A DNA stretch of 64,000 nt from Ifrita kowaldi (lineage: Eukaryota; Chordata; Aves; Passeriformes; Cinclosomatidae). The DNA lies in NCBI GenBank assembly GCA_013398055.1, contig VZRS01000312.1, forward strand, positions 37,040 through 101,039, read 5' to 3'. The translations under genes were made by a program, and so were the position numbers. This document shows positions 1-12,506 of the stretch, one piece after another. The notes below the pieces were generated by a model, which was not told the origin of the DNA, did no database searches, and was given only the letters and a program-made list of their open reading frames with translations. Within the stretch, counting starts at the first letter, position 1. Every line of letters begins with the position of its first letter.

Positions 1-555
1 TTATTATGTACGTGTAAATAGGCTTCACGTATACTACGAAATGAAGTGGTACCAAGAAATTTACCTGAGCTCTGGAATTGGCCCACCTTTCCTGTTAATT
101 TGTCAAAACAGATTTAGTCTGGGCCAGTTAGCATTCTTCCAGACGATTCTTGTTGAAATTTTAGATGCTAGATCATCCAGGGAGCATCTTAAAATGCAGT
201 TTTTATATGGATTTGCTTACAGACTTTGTCTGAGAAGATGAAGGAGTTAAATGGTATGATTTGTTCTCAGTGTCATATGATGTTCATGTTTATCAATAAA
301 ATGAGAACTTCAGTGCCTTGCACAGATTGATGCTAATTCCTAGTAGGGGCCTCTTTGCCCTCCACTCCACAACCCACTGAGTTAGTTTTTGTGTCTGAGT
401 TGCAAAGGTATGTAGCAATTTTACATTAGGATATATCATTAAGTCATTACTATGGAATTACAGGTGTTTTCTTAATGAAATGTTACTTATAAAAAAGAAC
501 CAGAAATGTGACTTTTGCTGAGTATATAAATACATTTTTACTGCTTTTATTTCAG
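1..555 (+). other. DYNC2H1: DYNC2H1 intron, 3' portion
   Basis: This is the tail of the intron upstream of the first visible exon. It is AT-rich and ends in a normal acceptor (TTTATTTCAG). The small open frame at 41-241 has no recognisable protein features. I see no repeat or RNA gene. Confidence 0.8.
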
Positions 556-621
556 GCTGATCAGCTAATGTTTGCTCTACATTTTGTGCGAGGAATGCAC
601 CCTGACCTTTTTCAAGAGAAT
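556..621 (+). CDS. DYNC2H1: DYNC2H1 exon 1 of window (22 codons)
   Basis: Follows TTTCAG and is followed by GTAAGT. It reads in phase 0 from ADQLMF to FQEN, including the stretch FALHFVRGMHPDLF, nearly identical to vertebrate DYNC2H1. This lies in the helical connection between AAA5 and AAA6. At 66 bp the exon is too small to be found as an isolated open frame; splice sites and homology define it. The phase is symmetric (0/0). Confidence 0.95.
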
Positions 622-2698
622 GTAAGTGCTAGAGAAGAAAATCACCGAGTGTTTTACTCAAACTTAATATGAAAACTAAATAAGTAGATAGATTTTGTCA
701 ATAGATGTAGGACTTAGTTGTAGTTATCTGTAGTGTAGTCAGATTAATTGTATAAAGTCTGCCTGCAGTAAAAGAGTATGCATAATTGACTTAATACTAT
801 TGCTTAAACGTGGCTGATTATCCTGAGTCAAGACGCAGTTAATTATCTAAAATACCTACGTGGAATGGAGAGACAAAACTATGGCTTTCTGTACTAGAAG
901 CTGGAGACCAGAAGGGACATCAAATGATAGTAGATATCAGTTTGATAGAGGAGAGTCCATTATAGAGGTAAAGGTAAAAAGCAGATTATACATTTGAAGG
1001 AAGTAATGGAACTTGATAATATGAAAGATGTGAGCTTAAGGTACAGGGTTAAAAAAAAGTTGGTTGGAGCCCTCCAATGTTATGAATGCGGAGTAGTTTT
1101 ATTGTAGACATAGGGACTGACAAAGTGACATCCCAGTCTTCCAGCAATGATGTGGCCTCATAAAAATAACTCATCTTGATAGCAGAAGTATATCCTGGCT
1201 GCTCTTCCTTATCTAAAGTTCCCCATTTCATATTTATTTTTTGTTTGAGCTTCTGAAAATACCTTGCTTTATTTTTCTTGAGTTTCTAAAGTCATGAAGG
1301 CAGCAACCTGCAAACAGTTTTCTGGCTAAATTAAAGCCTGGCTTCTTAAGTGTTTGTAAGTACAGCCCTGTGTGTTGGTTTCTATTGTTTAGCATTCATT
1401 TCCATCAGCTATTAGAGCTCTTAGACAGCTTAATCTAGGTTATGTAGAATGCATATATCTGAATACTCAAGAGAGAAAACAGGCAAATAATACCAAAAAT
1501 TTTTTTACTTCTCTGAAAGGTAGAAGTTATTTTAATTAAATTGTGAAGAGAAGAGTGCTTGTGCAAAATACTTAGTGAGGAAAATGATGGTGAAGTGGTT
1601 ATTCTTTTAAAATTATTTCTTCTAAAGCTTTTAATGTGATGAGACTAGGAGTTGCTTAATATGCTGCTAGAGAATTTAGTATTCTAAGTCCCTGTCCCAA
1701 AAGAATTCAACCTTCTGCGCTTAAATATTTTTTTGCATAGCGATATGAAATTTATAGTACAACTTCAACAATATACTACAGAATGCCTTGGTTCTTAGTA
1801 GGGACATTCTCTTTCTGAATCAATATGTATAGATTTTTCTGAGGTAGTTTTATATGTCTCTGTGTGTTATTCTTCTGCTTTTCTTCATAACAATATTGCA
1901 CAAACCAAAAAATATTCCATGCATTTTTGTGTGCACAAGCATTTTTTTGTAACTGGGAGACAAGCATCAGTTTGTAACTGAAAGAGGGGGTTGTTTCAAG
2001 ACTCAGCAAGACTGATGGGTGCAAAAAACTATGCCGGGGTTTGTATCAGCAGTACTGATCTTAGCCAATTGACTTTCAAATTTCTAATGTTACTGTTGTC
2101 TTTAATAAAATAATTGTTATCATGGAATGTAGATACTAATTATGCAAAATTTCAGTACTTATGAAGAATTTTTAGTCTGTTTCTTGTCACCTCCAAATGC
2201 AGGATTATGTCATTTCTAATGGTTTTAAATACTTGTCTGATCTGTTTTAAAACAATTAAAAACTGTCTTCCTGGATACATATACCAAGTCTAAAAGCTTT
2301 AATCATACATAAATTCAGTCATGCTTTCTGTAGTTACCTGTTCTATGTGGGCTGCTGATGCCCCACCCGGCAGGATGTGTGTCCTTGCCAGCCACATTTG
2401 TTGCTTCCTGGTAGTCTATAGATGGGCGGTCTGGGTAGGAGCTGTGGGTGCTGAGAAAGTATAGAACTTCTCCTTCGCTTCTTTTTTCTATAAAGCACTC
2501 CTGTCACTTAGCTTGGATTCTGCAAAAGGAATGACATTCTGGTAGCATCACCTAGCGTTTAAAAAATGTCTTGGAACTCTTTCAGAATCTAGATTTAGTT
2601 TGTTTATCTTCCTGCTCTGCCTACATGCTACTACATATTAATCCTTATTCTTAAAGATGTCTTGTGGCTTGTCTGAGTTGTTCATTTATTCCCCTCAG
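622..2698 (+). other. DYNC2H1: DYNC2H1 intron 1
   Basis: 2077 bp, GTAAGT..CCCTCAG. AT-rich sequence with no repeat I recognise. A slightly GC-richer stretch around 2340-2460 has no identifiable family. Minus-strand open frames at 1049-1231 and 1776-2024 look random. Confidence 0.85.
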
Positions 2699-2749
2699 GA
2701 ATGGGAGACTTTTACAGGTGTGATCATTGGAGACACCATCAGAAAATCA
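2699..2749 (+). CDS. DYNC2H1: DYNC2H1 exon 2 of window (17 codons)
   Basis: Acceptor CCCTCAG, donor GTAAGC. Reads EWETFTGVIIGDTIRKS in phase 0, directly continuing the preceding exon; EW..FTG is a pattern conserved in dynein heavy chains at this point. At 51 bp it is the smallest exon seen and is symmetric, so skipping would remove 17 residues without a frameshift. Confidence 0.94.
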
Positions 2750-4802
2750 GTAAGCTACATTTATTTTCATATTTTGAAATAAGGAACATTTATCCTGAAA
2801 AGTTAAAGTATTCTTACTGTGTTGTTTAATTAGTTGTATTCGTAACTTAAAGAGTAACTTTTCACATAGTAATCTAAAAATAGAAATTTATTTAAAACTT
2901 TCTGAACATGGCAGCTAATTTTCTAATTTGAGTAACTTTTTGCCTGTGTTGCGTATTTTCTGGTATTTTTCTATTACCAGGGTGACAATTTATAATGTTT
3001 GCATGTTTGAGAAGGTTTTCAGCCCTCTCCTGTAACTAAAATTGGTGTTTCTGAATTCCCCTTTCTCCCAGAGTCATGTGTGAGCTGTGCTTTTTGTGTG
3101 GATTAATGAAATTGTCCACACACCTTGCTAGCTTTGAGTTGCTTTTTTCCTCAGTGTCAAGGGTTCTACATCCGGAGATGTATTTATATGTTTTCCTAGG
3201 TAACTGAGCAAGCTTGTGAAGCTTTCTTTGCATGTCTGATCAAGCGTGCTGTAGTTTACTAAGTGTCTTTCAGTTCTATTGAATCTGTATACTATTAGCC
3301 TAACATTCCAGTAGGAAAGGGTAGAGAAAAAAGCTAAGCTCTCCATAATCTTGCCCATTATAGCCCTTCTTTGAGCCAAATATTTTGGCAAAGGTTTTGA
3401 AAAGGTGTTTTTAGGAAGCATGAGCACGATCAGGAATCACGAACTCAGTCTTTGCCTCCTGTTTCGCTTTTCTGCTCTTTTCCTCTTTCAGGCTCAGCTG
3501 CATTTTTCATCGTTCATGGCTACTTCTAACCTATAGCCTTGTTTAAATATCTGCCAGGGTATCTTGTACATTGAGTCGTACAAGGCAATGGTCAGTACGA
3601 GTACCTTGATTTTAGAATATTCATGAGAGCAACTGTGTTCCCATGCATGCTGGTAGAAGTGGCAAGTCATTTAAAATATAGTGTATTACTCAGATTTTCT
3701 CAGGCAGCTGGTTGCTAAAATGATCCTTAAAATCCAGTTTCTCTAGCTGTTAGATGGCTCTACTACAGGCTTTGCATTTCAGTGTGACTGCAGAAGTCCC
3801 CCTTCATCTCTCTGGAGTCATTGTAATTCAGTTAAATGTCTGTGAACTGAGTGATTGTCAAGTTTGTTCTTGCTGTAGGCCATTTTCAAGGAATGTGAGA
3901 TCTGATTGTATAATGGAATTTAATACCAGTCTTACCTCTGCCTAACACACAACCTATAGATTTTGGAAAGATTGTGCGTTTGTGTCCTTCAGCCCAATTC
4001 TAAATGGAATGTATATTGCAGACCCATGTCAAATTTATTCCTACAATTGCTTCCACATTTCCTAGTTCTGTTCTTTCTCAGACTTTGTAACTGATCGCTG
4101 AGATACCCTTTCACAAGAAAATTTCTGCTTTTTTCTGCTGAGCATTTAGGATTACTCTTGCAGTTGCTCACTGGTTGAAAGATCCAAATACATTTCCATG
4201 CAGATACTCAGACTGGTTAATGTGTACTGTAAGATCTTTTAATAACAAATGATGTAGGGAATACAGAAATTCCACTGGAGCTTAAGCAGTGTTGTTCATC
4301 CTTATAATACCCTCCATGCCAAACATCTAAAGAGCAGAAAAATAGAGCTGTGGCCAAATTTTACCAGTGCAGAGATGTTCACAAGTGGTGTTTTGCCCTT
4401 TGTGTGAAGAACCATCTTCTTCATGATTTCAAATATGTGCAATGGAGTTGTTTTTTGAAGTCAGTTACTCAGAGTGCGTATGCAGATAGCCAATCATTTG
4501 TGTCACTTGTTTTTAGTGAAAAACTACTTAGAATTGAGTGTGTCATAAGGATACTCTAAATGGTAAAGTATTTTCAGGCTCGAGTAGCTAAGCAAATGTT
4601 AATGTGAACAGTATGTCTCATATATAAATCTTTTTGTAGCTTTTTTGTTATGCCATTTATGTGCTTAGCCGAAGACCACAGAAAGATTGCTGTTATGAAT
4701 GCTATTTTTATTAAAACATGGGTTTCACAATCTTATTACTCCATATAGTGTTTCACAAAAATTTGTGTAACCTCCATGTGTAATGTAACTTGCTTCCATA
4801 AG
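2750..4802 (+). other. DYNC2H1: DYNC2H1 intron 2
   Basis: 2053 bp, GTAAGC..CATAAG. Holds several overlapping minus-strand open frames (3036-3427, 3989-4171) without recognisable domains. No transposon recognised. Confidence 0.85.
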
Positions 4803-4880
4803 GATTCACAAAGAAGCGCTCGTGACCAGATTCCCTCTTGGATAGAACAGGACCGAGTCTGGGCAGTAGCATCTTTAAAG
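4803..4880 (+). CDS. DYNC2H1: DYNC2H1 exon 3 of window (26 codons)
   Basis: Preceded by a modest acceptor (TTGCTTCCATAAG) and followed by GTATAC. It encodes DSQRSARDQIPSW then IEQDRVWAVASLK in phase 0, matching the DYNC2H1 segment just upstream of AAA6; W..V..L is a conserved dynein heavy-chain pattern. 78 bp, symmetric. Confidence 0.94.
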
Positions 4881-6048
4881 GTATACATCATGTGGTCTGT
4901 TGAATTAAAATTTAAAGAATTTTGTTTTGGCAGATAGCAATTTGGACTTGAATACTCAGATATGTATTTGTCAGATCAAAAGATTTTGTTACTTTAAGGT
5001 GTTTATTCCATCTTCCAGAAACCATAGCTTAATATATACTCACTTGAATAAAAAACCAAAGGTTTTTTTTTGTTTTTATTTTAATATCACTTTTCTGAGC
5101 CTTTTTCATGTACATTCTGCCCCATCTAACAATGCATTTCAATGCACGTGAGTGAACCTGTCATCTCACTGAGATTAGAAAATACTGTAAGTCTACCCAA
5201 GGTACTACAATTTTTATAGATAGGAAGATAGAGGAAAAATTGCAAATAATAATTAGTTGTAGATTTCACTTATGAAATGACTTTCATAAATCACTTCATA
5301 TTGTATTAAAAGCCATAAATTCTTAATTCAGAAATTAGTATTCTCCTCATCAGATTTCTCTGTACATCTTTATAGATGTTTCAGAGTTTGTGATTGCTCA
5401 GTTTGAACTAAAACAAAAACACTTTTTTGCCTTGATTCCTCCTACCACAGTAAATGTTGAAGTCCTCTGATCCTGAAGGGAACTAAAGGAAAATACTAGT
5501 CCTGAAATTCTGTCTTAGACTCTTCTCCTTCTGCGTGTGGCTCATCAGCAAGAAGAAAAACCTTGACTGGTCTTTGGCAAGGACTTTTTTCGTTAAACCC
5601 AGAGTTCACTATTTAATTTCTCTTCAGCCAGGAATCAGGAACAATCACAATAAAGGTGTGGCAAGCATAATAGGTAGTGGTTTAAACAAACAAACAAACA
5701 AACAAACAAATTGACTAACTGAATGAATCAGTAGCATGCACTGATAGCAAACCATTACTGATAGCAGATCATCATTAGAGGAAAGGTAGAGCCCATGGTT
5801 TAAAATCAAAGAACATTAAGGTTTGAAACTAAAATTATAGTGCAATATAGGTTTAGCCTTTCCAGGGAATAGGTAAACAAGTGGTTAATTTTAAAATGTA
5901 CTCTTTTCTTCTCTAACTCCAAGAATAAAATTGAGTTTTGTGATTTGTACAAGTAATGGTCATAGTGATATTTGGAAATAAATTAAAATATACAATGTCC
6001 AAATGGCTATTCTTCTTTACAGTTAAATCTACACCATTTGTTTTGTAG
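4881..6048 (+). other. DYNC2H1: DYNC2H1 intron 3
   Basis: 1168 bp, GTATAC..TTTGTAG. Carries an (AAAC)n microsatellite at 5684-5710; otherwise nothing recognised. Confidence 0.85.
5684..5710. repeat. (AAAC)n microsatellite
   Basis: Nearly seven uninterrupted AAAC units inside an intron. Likely length-polymorphic; no function evident. Confidence 0.95.
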
Positions 6049-6180
6049 ATATCTCTCCCAGGTCTCTATCAGACACTTTGCTTTGAAGATGAAAGTCTGT
6101 GGCGCACTTTTTCTCAGAGCTCTGTATGTGAACAAGACTTTCCATCTTCTGTTGTAAAAAGAATTTCCTTGTTTCAGCAG
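6049..6180 (+). CDS. DYNC2H1: DYNC2H1 exon 4 of window (44 codons)
   Basis: Acceptor TTTTGTAG, donor GTAATC. Phase 0/0, 132 bp. It begins ISLPGLYQTLCFED and ends KRISLFQQ; both ends are strongly conserved in DYNC2H1 and the middle, around SQSSVCEQDF, is more variable. This is the segment leading into the first helix of AAA6. Confidence 0.96.
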
Positions 6181-7549
6181 GTAATCTTTTCATTCATAAT
6201 GTTAATTATGAGTTCAGCGTTGAAAGTAAATTTTACATCCAGGCCTGGCTGAATTATAATCAGTGACAGAATCTACACTGTCTTACAGTTTAACTTTTTT
6301 TTAGTCTGAGGATTATATATTTTTTTACTACAGTGTGTATTATTTCTCTGTTATCTGAGTCTTTCTAGTGTTGGTATATTAGCTGCAACTGAGTATACCC
6401 TGTAAGGTAACAAGTTATTTAGAAATATACACAGAATTAATTTTATGAATAGGTATTAAAATTCTTTCATTGTTGCTTTGTTACTGCTGGATGTGTCAGC
6501 TTGTTGAGCATCTTTAATTTACTTCATCACTGAATGTGCAATCTCACACATCTGACACAAAATGCAGTAGCAGCCTCTGCTTCTTTAGAATAGAAGTCAT
6601 GAAAGATGACTTCTGAAAAGCTGGTGATAAAGAACTCACGGAGAATATGGGAAAGGCAAGTTCCTTCCTCAACCTGAGGGTCCTTTTCCACTGGAAGAGA
6701 AAAATACAATCATTTTTGTGCTTATGAATGAAAAGGTATTGTTACTTAATTTCAAATGATGCTGTGATTTTTCATTTGAAGTTACTTTATGTAAAAAAAT
6801 CCAGAGAAAGGACGAGGCATTAGACAACATAGTTTCGTGACTGGCTCTTAGCAGCTGTCTATTTGGAGTTTTTTGTGGAGGAGGAAAGTTTCTGAAATAG
6901 CATGCATGGAATTTAGGAACAAGCCATTTTGGAAAGGAATTTGTCTGAGTAATACTTGATTCACTGAAATGCTGAAGAGCACTTGTTATGTGTGCAGTTT
7001 GTTGTCAGAAAATGTCTGCATTTATAGGAAAGTAAACCTGGAATGATCAGTGTACCTTGTTTCTTGTACAGAAAATATTAAGAATGTTTTTGTTGATGAA
7101 GTATACTGAAACTACGGAGTAAGATTGACGTGCCACCCATAAATTAGTTTGAACTGAAACCAGAAATATTACTATTCTAAGTAGGGCATTGCTGCCTATA
7201 TATGTGCATAGAATTCAGGTTACTAATACAAAGCTAAGTGTGCTTTCTGTCATTCTAGCTACCCACATAGCTACATTTTTTCTAAAACATTGTAAAAAAG
7301 TTTGTGTAAATAGACATTAGGTATAGATCCATTTTCTGATTCTATTGATAAAACAAGCTACTTACAAAAGAACGATTACAGGAGATCATCTTGGAAAGGA
7401 ATGATCAGATAGCTCTATATATTCAGAGAAATTAAGTTTGTTCTTAAGATAAATTCAAAGAATTCATCCTTCTTAGAAGAGTCTTGCATTTTAAATTGTC
7501 ATTGTATACTTTTATAGACTCATCTCCCCGGAATATATTTTATTTTAAG
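6181..7549 (+). other. DYNC2H1: DYNC2H1 intron 4
   Basis: 1369 bp, GTAATC..TTTTAAG. AT-rich; no repeat or RNA recognised. The minus-strand frame at 6527-6709 has no recognisable features. Confidence 0.85.
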
Positions 7550-7622
7550 GTACTTGTGGTCCAGGCTGTCAGACCAGACAGGCTACAGAGTGCTATGGCT
7601 CTTTTTGCATGTAAAACACTAG
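7550..7622 (+). CDS. DYNC2H1: DYNC2H1 exon 5 of window (start of AAA6)
   Basis: Acceptor TATTTTAAG, donor GTAAGT. 73 bp, entering in phase 0 and leaving in phase 1, with the last codon split with the next exon. It encodes VLVVQAVRPDRLQSAMALF then ACKTLG. The RPDRL motif is the hallmark of the start of the dynein D6/AAA6 domain. The exon itself begins with GTACTT, so two GT-like sites lie close to the junction. Confidence 0.96.
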
Positions 7623-10299
7623 GTAAGTTAATTTTTCACCACGGTATTTCTGCACAACAATTAAATATCTTTTTTTTGTCCTATGTTTCTCTTTTATTTT
7701 ATAGTTCTTATGGAATCCCTAAGTTTTAGCATATGAAAATATGCTGTAAATGGCTTTGCTGATTTTGTTCTTGTAAAATATTCTTAAAAGTGCTTTTAAA
7801 ATGGTTTGGTTTATGCTGCACAGTGATTGAAAATATAATAAAAAGATCTGTCAGATTATTTTAATTAATTCTTGAACACTGGAGTAATTAAGAAAGGAAG
7901 ATAACCGATTTTCTTTAAGTTTTACACTGCAGCACTCTACTTAAGAATCAGGTTTTCCATAAATATTACTTTCTTTAATGTCATTTACCATTTGAAAACC
8001 ACTAGTTTGCAATTTTATAAATTGAGTCTCAAAAGATTATTTAATTAATATTAGTCATTTTTGTCTAACTCTTGGTCTGTAATACTTTTTACTGTCTGTT
8101 TAAAAACACACATGGTTTAAAGTGATTCAGTGCTATGGTTGGCTATTTGTTCTAGTCAGACTGTTTCCTCTCTCAAGTCTATTATATCCAGAGTTTGAAA
8201 CCTGTATGCCAAATAATCTTAATATTGCAGTACAGCACGCAAAAACCTTCCTTGAGGTTTTAGCAGTTACGAGTGTGTCATTGGTGTGGACACTATAAGT
8301 TTTAAAAGTCACTTTATCTTACTCTCCTATGCTGTCTGTGGACATTATTTGTTGCTCAAAATTGCCTCCATATCTGCCACCCAGACTGGGATTTTCAGCA
8401 TTAAGGTATAGCTTCTCTGTCAAACATTATTAGTAGGTAGAGAGGGTACTTTGATCATGGTGACATGGCCCATGCTGACAAAGTCCCTGCCTGTTGGAAT
8501 CAAATGACAAGAGTGATCTGCAGTGTGTGTGGCTCAAATACCAGCAGAGACCTGAATGCAGAGTAAGTTTATTTGCTTGCTCACTGTCTTCCAAATCTTA
8601 ATGTATTACGTAAATTGCTTGTTCTGGGACCAGTTCCTTGGAGGAATGCTGCACAAGGGAATAGTTTCGGTGAATGAAGCTGCAGCCTCACCAAGGAAGG
8701 CAAAATACCATTGACTCCATTTGGATTTTCAAAATTACTAAATCATCCACAAATCATGCACAGATTTTTCATGCATATCAGTGAGATCAGTGAAATCATG
8801 ACTAGCACGTTCTGACCAATAAAAGATGTCACGCTTGTATGAATATTTTTTCATTTTTTTTCTACCATGTCTTTTTCAGTGTCCTTGCCCTGAAACAACT
8901 TAAAACAAACTGTTTTACATAGTTCTAAAGGGAGCCATTAAGTTTCCAATGTCATTTGGCAGCTTTCCTGTGAGAAAAATAAATTCCTAAAGACCTGTAA
9001 TGTCGCACAAGAAAGCCTTTCGCTTCTGTTTTATCCAGATATTTCTTTTTTTCCTTTTCTTACCTTTTACCTGTATTTTTAAATTTATGGATGAAGAGGG
9101 ATTAAAATAATTTCTTTTGAAGTTAAGGTTCATAAGAATTTGCTAAGAATGTGTTTTGTAACACCCAAAGCATGCTTATTTCTTTATTTTACATGCTATA
9201 CAGAAATGCACCATGTTAACAGCCTTTCAGTACCCAAAGGGGCCGACAAGCAAACTGGAGATGGACTTTTTACAAGGGTGTGGTAACAGGACAAGGGGGA
9301 ACAACTTCAGACTGAAAGAGGGTCAAGTCAGGGTAGATATTAGGATGAAATTCTTCCCTTTGAGGGTAGTGAGGCACTGGAACAGATTTCCCAGAGAAAT
9401 TGTGGGTGTCCCATCCCTTAAAGTGTTCAAGGCCAGGCTAGATAGGGCTCTGAGCGACTTGGTGTAGTGGAAAGTGTCCCTGCCCATGGCAGGGGGGTTG
9501 GAACGAGATGGTCTTTGAGGTCCCAATACAGACCATTCTGTGATTCCATGGTACAAATTATGTAGTATTGTTCTGTGTGGAACATACAATAGCTCAAGTC
9601 TGAAAACAGACTGCCCTCAAGGAAGTCTGTGTTGCATCTTTTAGTAGTTGTGGCATAGATGTCACAGATTTGGGCTCTTCTGTCTTGCTGTATGTTGTGA
9701 TTTCCCATTGCACCCAATGCTTCACTAATTAAGTCCCAGTCTAAAGATGCATGAAAATATGTGGTTAACACTATTTAATTTATGATACACTTACACACAT
9801 ATCTTTGGGCTCCTGTATAAATCCCTTGCTATACTAGGTCAACATTCTAGACGTTTAAGTTGTATAATAAAACAAATAATAGATATAAGTAATTGTATTA
9901 TGAAGACCCACATATGTCTAATAATAAAGGCTCTCAGGGCAGTAAGGAGAGAAATTCTGCATGTGGACATACACGCTGCAATTAGTTGCAGCAAATAGCA
10001 TAGCTTCTCATTCCACTCTTCTCTCTTTGTATGTTTTCCTCAACACTGCACTCTAAATAAAGACTGCTGCTTATATTTGTCAAGCTGGAAATGCAGGCAC
10101 CGTGCTTGTATATTTTTCTTATCAGTATATGGTGCCTTATACCTGCATGTTGTAAGGATGTTTTCTTCATTTTAAAATCAGTTTTATGGTGTCTGCTGAA
10201 CAGAACTCTTGACAGCCAGATGAGCTCTAAAGTGGATAGTAAAGCACTCCATCATGTGTAGTCACTTTATTTCCATAATAATTCTAATTCTAACTGTAG
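7623..10299 (+). other. DYNC2H1: DYNC2H1 intron 5
   Basis: 2677 bp, GTAAGT..ACTGTAG. Contains one CR1 3' end at 9218-9549; the rest is AT-rich unique sequence. The open frames at 9213-9771 on both strands are CR1 sequence or its antisense. Confidence 0.85.
9218..9549 (+). mobile_element. CR1 LINE 3'-end fragment
   Basis: Sense-oriented, 5'-truncated CR1 remnant. Visible consensus landmarks are ACAGCCTTTCAGTACC, GGACTTTTTACAAGGG, TTCCCAGAGAAATTGTGG, a TTGGAACGAGATGGTCTTTGAGG block and a terminal ATTCTGTGATTCC. Only the noncoding tail remains, so it cannot move on its own. Confidence 0.9.
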
Positions 10300-10460
10300 G
10301 AATAAAAGAATTATCTCCATCGCCTCTGAATATGAAACGTCTGTATAAAGAGACACTGGAAATTGAGCCCATCTTGATAATAATTTCTCCTGGTGCTGAT
10401 CCTTCTCAAGAGTTGCAGGAACTTGCCAGTGTTGAAAGAAATACTGAGTGCTACCATCAG
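10300..10460 (+). CDS. DYNC2H1: DYNC2H1 exon 6 of window (AAA6 core)
   Basis: Acceptor AACTGTAG, donor GTCAGT. 161 bp, entering in phase 1 and ending in phase 0. It carries LNMKRLYKETLEIEP, then PILIIISPGADPSQELQEL. SPGADPS is the D6 'P-loop' region; as in other dyneins it lacks the GK[ST] of a working Walker A, so AAA6 is expected not to hydrolyse ATP. The exon ends ECYHQ. Confidence 0.97.
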
Positions 10461-12380
10461 GTCAGTCTTAGATAAGCGTAATGATTAAAAACCACAATCT
10501 GTAAAATTTTACTGTAGTAATATCTCTTCTACTTTGTTTTTTAAAGAAGTTAGTATGTAAAATCGTAGTTTGGTGTCTGTGCTGTTTTGTTGTTCCCACT
10601 TGTCTTGACACTAACTTCTCATTCCATTGGCAAAATGGGCTGGAGAAGAAAGACAATTAGTCATGCTCACAGAAGCAGAATCCAAACAAGAGACATTCCT
10701 CCAGTGTGGAGAAAGAAAAAATGAGAAGATGGATGGAAAAGAACAAAAGAGGCTGAGAATTGTTATACATGCTGCAGCGTTATGTTATTTTATAAAGAGT
10801 GGAGTAATTGAAACAAACAAAACCCACTGGAAACTAGACTTCATCATTTCCTCTGCTTATAGGGTTTGCACATTTCTTTCTTCAACAGAAAACATAAATC
10901 AGGTGCTCAATGTTTGTGAATACTAGGTATTTTGTGAAATTTTGTAAAATATTTTGAGAAGTTTTACATCCTTGAAGGTTCCCAAGAATCCACTGGACAA
11001 AGTCCTTAGCTCCTGGTCTGATCTTTCATACCTGGCCCTACTTAGAGCAGGAGATTGGACTAGACACCTTCCAGGATTCATTCCAATTCAAATTATTCTA
11101 TGAATCAAATGGTTTCCTAAGATGCCCAATAAACAGTTCCAATATGCTTTATAGCTTTCTGTAAAATATTATTTCCTTCTGTCATTTGATGTATTAAGGG
11201 GAGGGAAGTTGTTATCTAGCTGATCACTGTTTAACATAGAAATGGAAAATGTCAAGTTTAATGTTGCTTTTAAATAGTCCTTGAAATTGTTCCTTTCCTG
11301 GAACATAAACTGATGTATTTTTCCCATCAAACTGTAAATATTTAGATCCTACTGCCATCTTATCTAGCTGTGAACATTGCAGAATGCATATTTCTTACTG
11401 TGCCACATAGATTTTCATGTTTATCTCTAAGTATCCTTTACATGTTGGACTTTCAAAATGTAGCATGCTATGGTATTCAGGTAAGGATCAGGACTCAAAC
11501 CTAAATAATCTGAAAGTTGTCTTACTGATGAGAATATTTTGTTACTGTTTTTTCCTACACTTTCTCATGTAATTTGAATTGAACATAAAAGATAGAATTT
11601 TCTTCTCTGTTGATTTACTTCTTATATAGGATAAAGAACAGAGTGCTATATTTATGCCATCTGTTACCGTATTGGTGACTTTCAGTTGTCTTCTCTTGGC
11701 TACTTTCAATTATTTTGATATATTATGCTCAGTTTTCCTTAGTCAGAGAATCGTAATGCCAAGACAGGACTTTTCAGATTGGCTAAGACCTCTTTATTTT
11801 CAAATTGTTTGGTTCAGGGTTTTTTTGTTATAGATAGCTTCCAAATAGATTCTACGGTAGAACTAATATGGTACTATAAAAAGTGAAGAAAGGAGTGTAT
11901 GTTAAACTATTCATATATCCCAACTGGAAAGAGAGCAGCCTTAGTTTTGCACTCATCTTAATAGAAAATTGAGTATTTCTCTTCAAAGGAGGTACTCCTA
12001 ACTTCCAGTCAAAAGAAACGTTCTCATTTATCTCTTACTTTTGCAGTTCTGCAGTAATGTAATTTAGTCATTGATATTTAAATTACTTTTCGGCTTCCCA
12101 GGGAATACCATCACTGTCACCAAGTGATGTATGGTTTTTTCCATTCAAAGACTAGGTAATGTTGTTTGTTCGGAAACTCTGGCTAGATAAGTTGCAAAGA
12201 AAAACTTGTTTCCCTGAATCTTTTCCCTGCTTTAGTAACCTGTCACATTAGAGGAAATTCTGGTTATCTTTAGCACTCTTTTTTTTTAATGTATGTATCC
12301 TAACTTGAAAGCACGATTTTGTATTTAACTGTTAAATGAGGTCTGAGAGATTCTTGGTACAACTGTGTCTGCCATTTCAG
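10461..12380 (+). other. DYNC2H1: DYNC2H1 intron 6
   Basis: 1920 bp, GTCAGT..ATTTCAG. Holds a short degraded CR1 tail at 10969-11107. The open frame at 10627-10926 is AT-rich intron without recognisable domains. Confidence 0.85.
10969..11107 (+). mobile_element. CR1 LINE 3'-end fragment (old)
   Basis: Diverged CR1 tail in sense orientation: CTTGAAGGTTCCCAAGA, CACTGGACAAAGTCCTTAGC, GAGATTGGACTAGACACCTT and a terminal ATTATTCTATGAATC. Confidence 0.8.
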
Positions 12381-12506
12381 ATTGCCATGGGCCAGGGCCA
12401 AGCTGACGTGGCTATTCAAACTTTAAGGGAATGTGCACAGAACGGGGAATGGCTGTGTTTGAAGAACCTGCATCTTGTTATATCTTGGCTTCCTGTATTG
12501 GAAAAG
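12381..12506 (+). CDS. DYNC2H1: DYNC2H1 exon 7 of window (AAA6 core)
   Basis: Acceptor GCCATTTCAG, donor GTGAGG. 126 bp, phase 0/0. It encodes IAMGQGQADVAIQTLRECA, then NGEWLCLKNLHLVISWLPV and LEK. GQGQ and W[LV]xLxNxHL are signature dynein D6 segments. An open frame extends through both splice sites (12336-12593), but the conserved part is only the exon. Confidence 0.97.

Noticed and set aside
3036..3427. Overlapping minus-strand frames in intron 2
   Set aside because: No domains, no splice partners, and two frames overlap, as expected by chance.
9323..9771. Minus-strand frames of 88 and 114 codons
   Set aside because: Lie across or next to a CR1 tail on the opposite strand and have no recognisable domain.
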